DNA from: Oreohelix idahoensis | Lineage: Eukaryota; Mollusca; Gastropoda; Stylommatophora; Oreohelicidae | Reading direction: 5' to 3' | NCBI GenBank assembly: GCA_024509875.1 | Contig: JAMPIV010019064.1 | Coordinates: forward strand, 372,001-436,000 | DNA length: 64,000 bases | Shown here: positions 27,201 to 42,116 of the stretch, piece by piece | How positions within the stretch are numbered: the stretch's first letter is position 1 | Layout: every line of letters starts with the position of its first letter | Notes under the pieces: model-generated | The model's input: only the letters and a program-made list of their open reading frames with translations | Databases searched by the model: none | Told to the model about the DNA's origin: nothing | Made by a program: the position numbers and the translations under genes

Positions 27201-27400
27201 AGCTATCTTTTATTTGATAGCAATGCTGCAGATGGAGCATGCAGTCATTGCGCTGTCACATGTACATCTCCACTGATTGAAAAGTGTTCACAGTATATAT
27301 TGAATATGTTTTCATTTATATCTACACTTGTTGAAAAGTTTGAAACTTTCATTAATTTTAAAGTGAATATGCTTACATAGACATTTACACTGGTTTTAAA
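24250..27400. other. Long intronic stretch without recognised features
   Basis: AT-rich, with short TAA and CA runs near 24650-24700. I found no splice-flanked coding segment, transposon end or tandem array. Confidence 0.4.
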
Positions 27401-27434
27401 ATATTATACTTAGAATGTACATCATTTCTTTCAT

Positions 27435-27490
27435 CTTTCCCTCTCTGCTCCATATGGAACTTGGGACTACCTATGCTTTTCTGGTTGTGT
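27435..27490 (+). repeat. R1 fragment
   Basis: A short match, 'ctctgctccatatggaactt', to the start of R1. The rest of the copy is absent or too diverged. Confidence 0.3.
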
Positions 27491-27807
27491 CGTCTTGGCA
27501 AGCGATTTCTCACAGTGAACTAGACTTGCAAAAAATGTCAGATTATATTGCAAGTCTGCCCCAGCATTTGTTTGTTACGAGGCTAATCAGAACGCCAATC
27601 GTTTTCAAACGTGTGGGTCATGTGGGGAAATTTAAAATATATCCGACATGCAAAAATTATGTGCATGCTGCAGAGGTCACCTCTCCCATATATGGTAATA
27701 AAACATTCGATTGCCTGGCATGCAAACTCACCAACACATTTGTAAACTCATACGACAATGTGTGTCAGATGTAACAACTTATTACTTTCATATAAATGCC
27801 TTCGTGA

Positions 27808-28055
27808 GAGTCGGACAATGGCCAAAACTCAAGAGTATCTAAACTGGGTCGTCAAAGGTGTTTACCTTCGCACAAGATTACTCTTGGCAGAGATGTAGAT
27901 AGAAGTGCAATGACGCTTCTATCACAAGATAATTCAGAAGTCAAGAACCATGCGGCATAGCGCTGAGCAATGGTTTACTTTTATCTGTCCGTCGCCTTTT
28001 GTGAAGGATTTAAGCAATGGTTTTTAGCCTCTTCAAGCTCCAAGCTGAGTTAATT
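27808..28055 (+). repeat. R2 dispersed repeat, copy 2
   Basis: Second copy of the unit at 18985-19330, estimated by eye at about 80% identity. Similarity continues weakly beyond the TA run ('aacaaatttaataa' in both). Confidence 0.75.
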
Positions 28056-28101
28056 CAGCGAATTCCTCTTAAAATGTTATAGCTATGTTTAGAGGTAAAT
28101 A

Positions 28102-30755
<2,654 letters not shown>

Positions 30756-30759
30756 AGAA

Positions 30760-30845
30760 ATCCCCCACGCTTGCTGTAGTTGTTTATGAATGTACTATTG
30801 TCGTATGGTGAGGTTGCCAGCCTCATATATAACAACTTAGCAAGA
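30760..30845 (+). repeat. R1 fragment
   Basis: Contains 'gtatggtgaggttgccagcc' and the end 'tcatatataacaac', the central part of R1. Confidence 0.5.
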
Positions 30846-30970
30846 AAAACATGTTAATTAACATTTGTGAAAGAAATGTTTACAACTTACCCCAAATTGG
30901 GTTATACACAATCTCCTTGCACAGTTTCGAATGGACGCAGCTCTGTATTAGAAGCTTCGAAATAACTTTG

Positions 30971-31154
30971 GTCTGGGAAATTAGAGTTAATTCCTCTGAT
31001 GGCGGTTGTTCTGCGAAATCACTGGGCCTGGGAAAACGTTTGTTTAATTCCTCTATGACTTGGTCTGGGAAATAATAGTTAATTCCTCTGATGGCGGGTG
31101 TTCTGCGAAATCAATGGGCCTGGGAAAACTTTTGTTTAATTCCTCTATGACTTG
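30971..31154. repeat. 92-bp tandem duplication
   Basis: Two adjacent units, each with 'ttaattcctctgatggcgg', 'ttctgcgaaatca', 'gggcctgggaaaac' and 'aattcctctatgacttg', differing at a handful of positions. Confidence 0.9.
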
Positions 31155-31661
31155 TGATCAAATTCCTAGGTTCCAGTCTTGGTAATTGAAATCCTGGTCC
31201 TTTTAAGTATACAGTCTTGTATTAAAATGCGGGTTTACTTGTAAAAGCCAAAGTTGCCCAATACTCGATCTGTCACTGTTAATAATTGAATTCTAGGTCC
31301 GATCCTTCCCTTTCTGGCTTTTTGGGAGTTGCTCGTATGAAGTTGCGAAGCTGTCTGTTCTATGTCCCTGAGTTCGCTAGATTATATCTCTCATTCTCAG
31401 TTCAAATCCCAGGTTGTATTTCCGCCGAATTTTGCAATGAGATACATTGTATATTCCGGCCTCTCAAATCAACCAATCCAATCGAATCTCGTTCAGCACT
31501 ACGTGGGTAGGGGTGCTTCATATTCAAAAAATACCCTCACGTGTTTCAAAATATTAAATTTAATGTCCACGCTAGACTTCTTCATATCGTTGCGTCAGAC
31601 TTCCGCCGGCATCTTCACAAACAAATGTTGTGCACTGATACTGCCCCGATGCTATCGTCTG

Positions 31662-31820
31662 CAAATCTTGAGCTTCCAGACAGATTTATCTGTAATCTCG
31701 ATACAGAACGTACATTGTAAGCGATTACCTCATTATCTCCCGTCTTGGGCAAACATAGGGATAGTCGCTGGCTACCTGGAGTCAAGTGACGGACCGTCAC
31801 GTTCAAAGGGATCAATAGAG
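31662..31820 (+). repeat. 160-bp direct repeat, left copy
   Basis: Pairs with 32022-32169. Shared words include 'ccagacagatttatctgtaa', 'gcgattacctcattatct' and 'ggagtcaagtgacggaccgt'. Function unknown; similar to an internal repeat of an unidentified element. Confidence 0.85.
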
Positions 31821-32021
31821 ATTGTTCACATTGCCAAGCGAGCAATTTAAACACTCGCCCAAGGATTAATGAGAAGAAAACTGTCATCCAGAACGATAGT
31901 AGAGGAAGGCACAAGCCATATAAAAATGCCCGCCCTCACTTAGATATTTAATAAAACATCTTAGGTGACGGGGTATCTGTGACGAAATCAGTCGTGCTTT
32001 TTTATAATCTTCAAATCTTGA

Positions 32022-32169
32022 GTTTCCAGACAGATTTATCTGTAATCTCGATAGAGAACGTACATCGGAAGCGATTACCTCATTATCTTCCGTCTTGTGC
32101 AAACATAGGGATTGTTACTTCTACCTGGAGTCAAGTGACGGACCGTGACGTTCAAAGGCATCAATAGAA
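32022..32169 (+). repeat. 160-bp direct repeat, right copy
   Basis: Second copy, about 360 bp from the first. Just to its left 'gacgaaatcagtcgtgctt' (31981-31999) is the approximate inverse of 'aagcacgactgattttgtc' (32478-32496), so the right copy also lies between inverted repeats about 480 bp apart. Confidence 0.85.
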
Positions 32170-33039
32170 ATGACCGTCTCTATCAAATGTGGCCAAACGA
32201 ATGAAGCACAAACTTATCAGTCGCTGATCGGTCAAATTTCATGGCGTTATTACAGTTCTGTCTGGGATCGGCTCAAAGCAAACATGTGAAAATTAAAGAT
32301 AGTCCCGTGGCCGATACTTCCTTAGGGGTGTGGAGTGTTCGAGACTTCACCCTACTAGATTCAGCATAGAGAGTAAAATAATGAATGAAAGGGCAAAAAT
32401 TATGACAAATAAAAGGATGATGAAAGAGAGAAATAAAGAAATGAAGCGTTACTGCCGGAGTGAATGAGAGTTATAAACAAGCACGACTGATTTTGTCACA
32501 GACAGGAAACGATTATGTCATTTATGTCTGTTCAAAATGTGTCTCACAGACGAGTAATCTCGTTATCTGTCGCTTGAGCACACACAACCCTTCTCTTTAC
32601 CACCTTGGCGTAGGCGCAATCTGGCTTTATCAGCGATTAAACAAATACGCTGTGGCGATTTTAGTGTTAATCGTTCGCGGATAAGGTTTGGTACACGAGA
32701 ATTTACCAACATGACTGCCGTTTCAATATTGCATCACCTGTCTACTATCTCAGCAGGAATGGGCAGGTAAAAAAGACAAGACGAATTATTACTAACTAAA
32801 AGGAGTGTAAGAATGAAAGTACAAAATATCTGCTACATAGCAGAGAAAGAAAAAAGTGCTGACCAGGGAAAAGAACGCAATTAGTCAGTACAACAATTTA
32901 AAATGAGTACTGCCGGAGTCAAAGAGAGATCGAGAAGGGGTCGCCCAAAGTCCATCCTGTGACACTGTTCAAGATCTTTCCATGCCATCTTGATCTCCTT
33001 CATGTCTGATTCATCATCATCGCGTTCTTTTGCGTTCCT

Positions 33040-33190
33040 TAGTGAGGATACAGCCACCACTACAGCTGGTCCACCTTACAGGAAGCCTGTACCAAATATT
33101 GACATTCTCTTACAGCTGTAGTTTATGTGCCCATTCTTTAATACATCATGTCGTTGCCAGCCACATGCACTCATGTCTGATTCCCTTCTG
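33040..33190 (+). repeat. R1 interspersed repeat copy
   Basis: Plus order: 'ccactacagctggtccacc', 'ttacaggaagcctgtacca', 'ttacagctgtagttt' and 'gttgccagccacatgca'. The 3' part is lost. Confidence 0.6.
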
Positions 33191-34304
33191 CGTATTTTCT
33201 CCCTCGACTTCTCATACCCTGGCGATTCCTGAACAGCGACTGCCTTGTAACGCTATCAGATTATTTTCTCAGTGTGTATTCTGTTCAGCGCCAACTTTTT
33301 CTCCTCACATCGTGTTCCACTGGCATGTGCCTGGTTTCTCTTGTTAATTCTTCATTGGTGATCTTATTAACCAACTGCACAGAGGTTATTTTTGAACACA
33401 CTAAAGGACTAAACATCCCCTATATACTCATTGTCTAAGTGAAACGACCTGTAACAAACAACGATAAATTCCCGCTAGCTTTTCGGGAAAATGCAGAAAC
33501 ATTGCACCTTGAAATCTAAACTGAACACCCATGAAACGCAGGCCTCAATGTTTTCGTGGTGCATCGACAATTGACCATCAGTCATTAAAAGTTTGCCTAC
33601 AAAGATCCGATGAAGTTGAAATGAAGAAATGAATTGGCCACGAGAGAACTAGTACCGTTATCATGACATGCAGTAGAAACAGCTCAGCATAATTATCCAC
33701 CCCCCCCCCCCCTGGGGGGCGACACGTTTTGGCGGGTTACTTTGCTCGTTAGAGGAAGAATGCGTAACAATTCCAGATTTTCAGATCATGCATTACTGGT
33801 GGCTGGTTACACAGAAGAGTCGTCAGAACTCACACAACAGGTAACTGAGAGTAAAGAAAAAATGCATGTATTTCTATGAGTTATATTTTTTCTTTCAAAT
33901 TGTGTTTTGTCTTGGTTTTTGTATTAAAACGTCAAAAAAAAATTTTTTAAATTATTTTTTTCCTTTGTTATTTTTTATTTTATTTATTTCTTTATTTATT
34001 TTTTATTTTTATTTATTTATTTATTTGTTTTAAATTTATTTATTATTATTATTTATTTATTTATATTTTATTTATTTTTTTATTTTATTTATTATTTATT
34101 GATTACTTTTTTCTTTTTTCTCACCCTTTTCCAGTCCTTGTTTTCATTATTTCTTATTTTTAATGTACTTCCTCTTTCCGGTTTAGTGGCAGCCATCTTG
34201 CTTCACATGTGACTGGACTTATTATTAAGGGAGTTTTTTTCTCTTATTTTTATAGTTTCATGTTCTCTACTTAATTCTCATTTTCTTTCCCTCCTTCTCT
34301 TGTT

Positions 34305-34350
34305 TGTCTGTCCCTGACGAAGGCCTTGTGGCCGCAACGTAGGTTTTTCT
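34305..34350 (+). other. Hammerhead-like or Penelope-like motif (speculative)
   Basis: 'ccctgacgaaggcc', a 4-nt loop and 'ggccgcaacgt' can fold into a stem between CUGA-nGA-like and GAAAC-like boxes. That is the layout of type I hammerhead ribozymes carried by Penelope-like elements. The second box reads GCAAC instead of GAAAC, so it would be inactive. No reverse transcriptase was seen next to it. Confidence 0.25.
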
Positions 34351-36067
34351 TGTCCTTCTCCTTGTAAGACGTATTACTATTTGTGTGGGTGTGTGTTTTT
34401 TTTTTTTTCCAACTATTAAAACGTCAGTGTAGTTTTAATGAGTTGCCTGGTTGCGAGAAATGATGTAATGATCGATATGGTTTCTGGAGAGGGTAGGGCA
34501 CGATGAAACAATGACCCCACTGTTCCCTCAGGAACAAGAGATAAGAAAACTCTGACGCTATATAGGGCATAATGAGAAAACCTAGTTGATAGTGTCACAG
34601 CGGGATATTGCTCGTGCTGGTATCTCTGTTTGTGTACTTCGCGTTGAATTATGTTTTGTAGGCCGTTCGAGGAGAATGTTAATTTTTCTTTTTCAATTCC
34701 CCTCAGTGTATTCTATGTTATTTTATTGATCGTACAGTGGTGAGCATTCCCCCTGTGTCGATGACGCGGGTTTAATCTTAATGGACGACAGCAGAAACCC
34801 AGCCCGTGATAACGACTCAGTTTCAACCTTAAATGTTCTCTGATTAATTCTTTTTCACTCTCTTCGTTAAAGTTAACTTCATCGCTAACTTGACAATCTT
34901 CTAATGTATGATTCTTTCTTGGAATTAAGAATTAATCCACAAGGGAATTCATTAAATAGTAACTGGATCACTCAATTCAATAACTGGAACCAATGTTAGG
35001 CAAGGAAACTATCATAATTATAAGTCATACACCATTGTAGTCTGTCAATAATTTAATTGATTTTCTTCTTAACTTGGACATAGTCTTTCCCCCTTATCGT
35101 TTCGGTTATTTCTTTTTTTTTTCTCTTCCCTATTGTTTTTATCAGTTGACAACTTCAGATTTTACAGTTACACCAGAAAAAGAAGGACGCAAGTTTGTAA
35201 TCAACACAAAGAATGACCGACAAGTTCAGCGAGCAACCTACACTAATTTTCCAGAGAATAGATTATAGTTTAGATTATATCTTGTGACCTCAACCTTCAA
35301 CTCCGCAAGATTTACGAAATCTCGCTGAATCAATTTCCTTTTAATTTCGCGATTCATTCTCTTAACTGAATCCTTAATAGCTCCTTTTTTCCCTACGAAG
35401 AGACGATTATTGAAGTCTATCAACTCTACCAACCTTGGAGGATGAGCATGACATTCTCTGAAATTTCTCGCTTTGTTGAACCTTGGCCAGTATGGCTTCG
35501 ACCTTGATGACCGAAATCTCCTAAATAGCTTTTCATTGATCTACTATGTCGGCCTGCTGAATACTCGGGCGTATCCGTAGGTATTCAATTTCCATGATCA
35601 CCTTGATTATTGTTGGAAGATTCAACATTCTTTTCGACCTTTAGTCATTCTAACCTGACTAGTATTTTATTTCCCAGCTCTGTAGGTTAACTTTTTTTTT
35701 GGTTTAAACAACCTTTATTGGGTTCTGATTTTTTTACAAGATGTCAATTAGAGTAGGATGCATACAGGGTATGATTAATGGTACATAGTGCTTCTATTAT
35801 CAAATGGCAATGATACCTGAGATGAGATGATTAATGACAATGTAGAAAGTGCGCATATTATTGGCTCTGCGTCTTACACTAAAAATATTGACAACATCAT
35901 CCAGTGACAAGGTTATAAACCTGCCCTGCTAAGTCTTGTGTCTTGTGTGCATATATTTGCGCAAATATTTTATAATCGTACTGTCTGCCGTCGTATACTG
36001 CTTTGTTTCTACAAGTCCATACTAGATGTCTAAATTCAGCTAAAAGAGTTAGTAGTTTGAGTTCTGT

Positions 36068-39000
36068 CTATCTCGGTGTCTTTGGTAAAGTGTTAAGCAT
36101 AACAGCCCGGTACATACTGAGTGTTTGCTGCGTGTTGGAGGTTATTATTCTTAGTTTGTTTAAGGTAGGGACCACTGTATTACATGTGTAAAACAGGTGG
36201 TCTTCTGTTTCTATTATGTTGTCATTGCATAGTTTACATTTTGGTGGTGTTCTCCCTGCTTTTATTGATGATTTGTCCGCAATGGGTGTTAAACTGTACA
36301 GAAGTTTGAACATAACTTCTTTTGCTTGTGGTTTAATGTTTACTGCATGAATGTTCGTGAAGCTCTGTGTGTAGTCAGTTATGAAAAAGTTGTAACCTCT
36401 TTTTATTCGTGTACTCAAAGGTGGTTCTTGTGCTCTTACTAGGAGTTTGTATATGAGTTTCGTGTCTTGTTTTGCTAAATGTTCGTTCCCTTCTAAATTT
36501 TGTATGCATATTCTGTAAAAGGGTGGCGGGGTACCAAAAAAATGAGGTTTGTTGTTGTCTAGTTTATGTAGACTAGTTAATCTAAGTCCAATATAATAAT
36601 GCGCCAGTGGGTACACTCTTGGATTTTTAATGATTTCTCCTATATATTTGATCCTTAAAGCTTTTATTTTAGTGTTGATATCTTGTAAAGCTATCCCTCC
36701 CCTGTTTTTTGGTCGCATTAATGTTTGGTGCTTTATCCTAGTTGTAGTGTTCCTGAATGTGAAGGCCCTATCAGCTTGTTTATTTCTGTAACTATCTTTT
36801 TAGGTATATTCTGATATTTGCTGTATATATTATTTGTGGCATGATGAAACAATTTACTATGACACTTCTTCTAAAAATGGTAGTCGTTTTATACTTATAC
36901 CTTTCCAGCATGTTTTGAATGTTCCCTAATAATTTTGCCCATGTTTCCGTGTTGGGGTCCTGTGGGTTAAAAGCATAATTTATTCCATAAATTTTAATTT
37001 TGTTTACCTGTATTAAGTGAAAGGGAAAATCTGACTTGCTGGCCCATCTGCCTATTCCCATTATATAAGATTTCTGAACATTTAGTTTAGATTCGCTAGC
37101 GTATCCAAAGTCTGTGAAAATTTCTAATATATTTTTGATAGAGTTATTTGTTGTTTGAAAAAATACAGTGTCATCAGCATAAGCTAATAGCTTCTTTTCA
37201 CCTTTGCCTGGAACGAAGGTTCCCGTAATGTTTGCATCCTGTCTTATTTTTTCCAAAACTGGTTCTAGTGTTATCATATATAACAAGGATGACACGGGGC
37301 ACCCTTGTCTAACCGACCTAGACAACTTAAAGGGTTCCGTTAAGGCGTGATTAACTAATATTCTACTCTCAGGTATTTTGTATAAGATTTTAATCCGTGT
37401 TCTAAAGTATACACCTATGTTGTTTGCTAGTAAGCTCTTATGTAAAAAGGAATGTGACACTCTATCAAATGCTTTTTCCTGATCTAGTGATAGTATTGCA
37501 CTCTGATACTGCCTATCGTGTGTGTATGTGATCAGATCTCGTATGAAATGCCCGTGTTTACAAATATTCCTACCTTGTACGCTACATTGTTGGTCTTCGT
37601 GAATCATGTTATGCATGAGTGGTTTAAGCTTGAGAGTGAGAGCTTCGGCCAGAATTTTATAATCAGTATTTAAAAGGGAAATGGGTCTGTAGTTCTTGAT
37701 TGATTTTTTTTGTCGGTACAATCTTTAGGTATTAATACGATGTACGATTGATTTAAACTATCCGGGAGCTCTTCTTTCTGGAAGGCTTCTTCAAACATTT
37801 TAACTAAAAGGGGCCATAAAATTGGGAAGAAAAAACCATAAAATTCCGCTGTGAGCCCGTCTGGTCCGGGCGCTTTATCTTTTTGAAAAGTACTAATAGC
37901 CTCTTTGAAATTGTCTAAAGTTAAGGTTTGATCTAGTTTCTTACTCTCTTCTCCGCTTAAACCCTTTGCATATTGCAAAAATGTATCTTGTACATTTATG
38001 TGGGTTTCTTCTTTAGTGTATAATTTCTTATAATACTAAAAAAAAGCGTGATTAATGTTAACATTGTCTGTCTGTTGTTGTCCATTCCTATCTACATTTT
38101 CGTGCATTTGTCTACTGCGCTGTACATTCTGCTCTATCCCTAGATATTGTCTGCTGGGTATCTCTTGAGAATTTTAGATATTATAAATGAAGTATGGAGA
38201 GAAGAACAACCACCACAACAATGGAAAGACAGTATTATTGTAAAGTTACCGAAGAAAGGTGATCTATCAGACTGTAATAACTGGCGTGGTATATCTCTAT
38301 TATCAGTACCTGGAAAATTATTATGTTGCATGATGTTAGAAAGACTTAAATTGCATGCTGACGAAAAGATCAGAGAAGAACAAGCGGGTTTCAGGCCGAA
38401 ACGATCATGTATTGATCAAATATTCACACTAAGAACAATTATAGAAGAATCAGTGGAAAGGCAATCGCCACTTATTATCACCTTCGTCGATTTTCAAAAA
38501 GCCTTTGATAGTCTACACCGCCCATCATTGTGGAAGATACTTACAATCTATGGTTTTCCAACAAAATATGTGAATATAATCAAAGCGCTATATGACAATG
38601 CAAGATGTTGTGTTAGAACAAATAAAGGGAATACAGAATGGTTTACAGTAGAAACAGGGGTGAAACAAGGCTGTATTATGTCACCACTACTTTTTGGAAT
38701 AACTATTGATTGGGTTATGAGAAACTATACCCACAATGAACAATTAGGTATAAAATGGACAAATGGGAAATTCCTGGGGGACCTGGATTTCGCAGATGAT
38801 GTAGCATTCTTAAGTTCAACACCAAGACAATCCCAAGAAGCAATAAATAATTTGTGTCATCTCTCGGTTAAAATAGGTCTCCAAATAAATGCCTCTAAAA
38901 CTAAAGCTATGAACTTTTCTAACGAGACCTTTGATATCATCTTGAACGGGGAAAAACTACAGAAAGTTGAAAGTTTCAATTATTTAGGCAGTAAAATGAC

Positions 39001-40861
39001 TCAGGATGGTGACACAACAAGAGAAATCCATACTAGAATTGCTTTGGCAGCTAGCGCCTTCAATAGATTATTTAACATTTGGAAATTACGATCATTGAAT
39101 ATACATACCAAGCTTCGTCTGTTTAATTCAAATGTTATCTCAGTGTTAACATACGGCTGTGAGAGTTGGAAAATAACAAAATCATTGGAGAACAAGCTGA
39201 ATACATTCGAGAACAAATGTCTTAGAAAACTCATGAACATCAGTTGGAAAGAATTTAAGACTAATCGACAAATAAGAGAAGACTCTAGGCAGAAATATGT
39301 CTCCGACTATATAAGGAAAAGACGATGGTCATATATCGGTCATGTTCTACGAATGCAAAACAACAGAATACCACTACAGGCGCTCACTTGGGTTCCTGAG
39401 GGTAAGAGGAAAAAAGGAAGACCAAAAGAAACACTTAGAAGAACAATAATAAGAGAAGGAAGAACGTTGGGCCTAAATAATGTGCAAGAGTTAAAAGGAG
39501 TGGCGTCACAACGAACAACCTGGAGAGCACTGGTTTCTGCCTTATGCGCCGTGTTTGGTGCTTAAAGAATTTATTATTATTATTATTATCTCTTGTGTTA
39601 TAGTGTTTAATTTTGTCCTAAGTAATGCCCCTTGGTAAGTGTACTGTTTGTATTGTTCTACCTGCTCTTGTAAAATATGAATGTGTGGGTTTGTGTTATC
39701 TAACTGTTTACTTAAACTAAGTGCTTCTTCTAATATGTTCTCTTCTTTTTTAAATTTCCTGTTTATGATTGAAGCTAGAATTTGTGTCCTATCTCTTATC
39801 GTGTTTTTTAACAAGTCCCAATATTCTGCAACGTTGTTTGTGGGTAGATCCTGAGTGTGTCCATGAATGAGTTGTGATATTTGCTCTGTATAGAAAGTAT
39901 TTTAAAGTAGGTTATTGTTAAATTTCCAATGCGGGGATCTCTTTAATGTATTGTGTGGGTGTCCCGTGTTTAAAACTGTGAAGACTGCTTGGTGATCTGT
40001 AAATTTAAGGGTATTTTGGATGTGGTAAGCTTTGTGTACATTGTAATTGCTTGATGCATAAATTCTGTCCAGTCTCGAGGCCCGTCTGAGATATGGGATT
40101 GTCTTGTCTTGGTATGTGAATGCCTGTGTTTGCGGTTCTATTCTTCTGTAAACGTCTAAAAGGTCATGTTCGTCTAACATAAATTGTAAACGTCGTAGTT
40201 GTAAAGACTTTTCATTAGTCATATCCCGTATTTTTGATTCTAAAGAGTTTTTGGAAAGATCTAAATTTGATAAAACACAGTTAAAATCTCCGCCTAACAC
40301 TATTTTTGCTCCTTTGTAATGCCTAGTTAAAGTGTCGTACAGCCCGTCATAAAACATAGGTTGGTCAGATCTGGTGGCGGGTACATATATGTTGATGAGT
40401 GTGTGTATGTCTTGTCTATTATGTTTGTCCTGTACTTGTATTATGACAGTTCTGCCACCACTGTCCATCCTATTGTGTACTGCTTCCCACTCTTCAGAGA
40501 TCTGCAGAATGGCCACACCAGCATAACTGGTGCCGAAGCTAAACCAGCCATGCTTTAATCCTAATTTGGTTACTAACTGTTTAGCATGAGTGTCAGAGGT
40601 TATGTTGGTTTGTTGTAAGAATAAAAAATCTGGTTTGTGTTTGTGTATTAGTTTTATAACGTGCTCCAATTTGTTCCTCAATCCATTAATATTGAGTGAA
40701 ATTACAACTAGGCTGCTCGACATAGTGGTAGCTCGGGGTTGGCCAAAACTACCTGCCATTCTGCACGGAGAATGCTGACTGGGCGTGGGCAAAACCGCGC
40801 TGTCAGGCAGTCCCGCCATAGCGGGAAAGAGTGTTTGCTGTTTTGTGGTGGTTGTGTGCAT
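36068..40861 (-). pseudogene. LINE C ORF2: APE endonuclease plus reverse transcriptase, inactivated
   Basis: The endonuclease part (40861-39905) has 'SLNINGL', 'FLFLQQTNIT', 'GGDFNCVL', 'SRLDRIYAS' and 'TDHQAVF'. The second motif normally reads 'LQET', so the metal-binding Glu looks replaced by Gln. A TAA stop at 39902-39904 precedes a linker that continues in frame to 39596, where LINE D interrupts it. After the insert the frame resumes ('PSRQYLGIEQNVQ'), hits another stop near 38035, shifts frame near 37690, and contains the RT core: 'LSLDQEKAFDRVSH', 'SVRQGCPVSSLLYM' and the catalytic 'LLAYADDTVFF'. The C-terminal part (36718-36068) has 'RGGIALQDI' and a 'CKLCNDN..ETEDHLFYTC' knuckle. RT active-site residues are intact, but several stops and shifts make it a pseudogene. 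Confidence 0.85.
38168..39586 (+). mobile_element. LINE family D, 5'-truncated copy nested in LINE C
   Basis: A 1.42-kb insertion opposite in strand to LINE C. The 9-bp 'tatctcttg' occurs at 38159-38167 and 39587-39595, and removing the insert plus one duplicate restores the LINE C reading frame across the junction ('TQEI' followed by 'PSRQYLGI'). It encodes RT from the fingers onward: 'GDLSDCNNWRGISLLSVPGK', 'ITFVDFQKAFDSLHRPS', 'GVKQGCIMSPLLFG', the catalytic 'LDFADDVAFLSS', 'YLGSKM' and the tail 'GHVLRM...GKRKKGRPKETLRRT'. No stop or frameshift occurs until 39563, then an (ATT)n tail. An ORF predicted from 38147 starts with seven residues of LINE C antisense, not of this element. The intact frame suggests a recent insertion. 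Confidence 0.93.
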
Positions 40862-40971
40862 GTTGTGGTGTGACTATGGGATTTGGAATGTGCAAGGTGT
40901 GTGCTTATGTCAACAAGAAGAAATTATGAAATTAACAAAGTCTTAAGCATATGAAACATTCTTACACTATA

Positions 40972-41572
40972 TTCTTCTTCTTCTTTGATCCATAACCACC
41001 AACCGTCAAAGCAGTCAGCGGCCATCACGCCTGGTGGCGTCTTGTAGGGCAGCAACAAATTGATTCCACTTTGCTCGGTCGGCGGCCATCCTTCGTACAG
41101 TGCCCCAACTGTGGTTCATTCTTTGCATCTCAGCTTCCACAGTTCTCCGCCAAGTTGTTTTTGGTCGGCCTCTCTTTCGCTTTCCCTCGGGGGTCCATAG
41201 CATAGCTGTTCTTGTGATGGTATCAGGGTCCCTTCTTAGGACGTGGCCAACCCAACTCCAGCGTCTGCCAGCTATGATGGTGTGCATGTCCTCCTGGTTA
41301 CTCCGAATAAGTAGTTCTTGGTTGCTGATGGTGTTTGGCCAAAAGATTCGGAGAATTTTCCTTAGGCAGATTGTGTGGAAGGAGGACAGTTTCGACATTT
41401 CCTTCTCTGTTACTCTCCAACATTCTGCACCATAGAGAAGCACAGAAAGTACACAGCTCTCATACAGTCTTAATTTGGTGTTTGTGATGTACTGGGAAGA
41501 CTTCCAAATGTTGTTGAGAACAGCAAAGGCTGTTCTCGCTTTATTCATTCTGTCCTTGCTTGTTCCGCCGTC
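40972..41572 (-). mobile_element. LINE family A, copy 3, nested in LINE C
   Basis: The longest family A copy. The minus strand reads 'MNKARTAFAVLNNIWK', 'SVLLYGAECWRVTEKEMSK', 'CLRKILRIFWPNTISNQ', 'GRRWSWVGHVLRRDPDTIT' and the family end 'DATRRDGR', uninterrupted, then the 3' UTR and a (GAA)n tail at 40972. The 8-bp 'acactata' flanks it (40964-40971 and 41573-41580). It lies in the spacer between LINE C ORF1 and ORF2. Confidence 0.9.
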
Positions 41573-41985
41573 ACACTATATCTTGCATAGTAATTACACA
41601 AATGTCCTATACCAAATCGTACAAAAGTTCCAACTTGAATCCGCTGGGAGCTGCTTTTCCTCACACTCGCTGGCAGTGCTCTGTTCTTTACTCTCTTGAT
41701 TCGCTCCCAGAGGGGGAAAAAGGCGAAGTCCAGCTTGGGGGCTCTTGCCTGTACACATCGTGTACATGCACTGATCGTTTCCGGACATCCGGGACTTGTA
41801 CAAATTACTCGTTCCGTGGCACTGCCAACACTTGGTCACAGTGCAGGGAAACCCGACTTGTAAGAGATTCAGAGCCGGATTAACGTAGTAGCACAAGTAG
41901 CATATGCTACGGGCCCCGCGCTTTTAGGGGCCCCGCGCCAATAAATATGTACATAATTTTTTTGTCATCTTCTAATACGAGCGTT

Positions 41986-42116
41986 GATGGGAAGGAGCGA
42001 AGCTCCTGACCGGGTTGGAAGGAAAGTCCACTGACCCCCCAGCCTCGCAATGACATGTCATTGGGCCAAAACAGCTGGAAAGCTCGAGTGCCGCTGGTTA
42101 GAGAGAAGAAGAAAAA
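41986..42116 (+). mobile_element. Small retro-insert inside the hAT element
   Basis: A 131-bp segment ending in 'gaagaagaaaaaaa', flanked by the exact 12-bp 'aatacgagcgtt' (41974-41985 and 42117-42128). The A-rich 3' tail and duplication identify a retrotransposed piece, either a SINE or a very short LINE 3' end. It starts with a hairpin 'ggagcgaagctcc'. No family assigned. Confidence 0.85.

Larger units (their letters stand above)
32500..35690. other. Intronic DNA: low-complexity tracts and an R1 copy
   Basis: Includes a C-run at about 33701-33711 and a T-rich (TTTA)n region at 33890-34130. No coding segment recognised. R1 and a ribozyme-like motif are listed separately. Confidence 0.4.

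Noticed and set aside
27415..27774. A 119-codon plus-strand ORF
   Set aside because: Part of it overlaps an R1 fragment and the rest shows no domain signal.
31362..31850. A 162-codon ORF
   Set aside because: Overlaps a 160-bp direct repeat and has no domain-like motif.
41594..41869. Minus-strand ORF with 'KCWQCHG', suggesting a gag zinc knuckle
   Set aside because: Lies after the ORF1 stop in the LINE C spacer and its upstream part is hAT TIR; the Cys pattern is incomplete.
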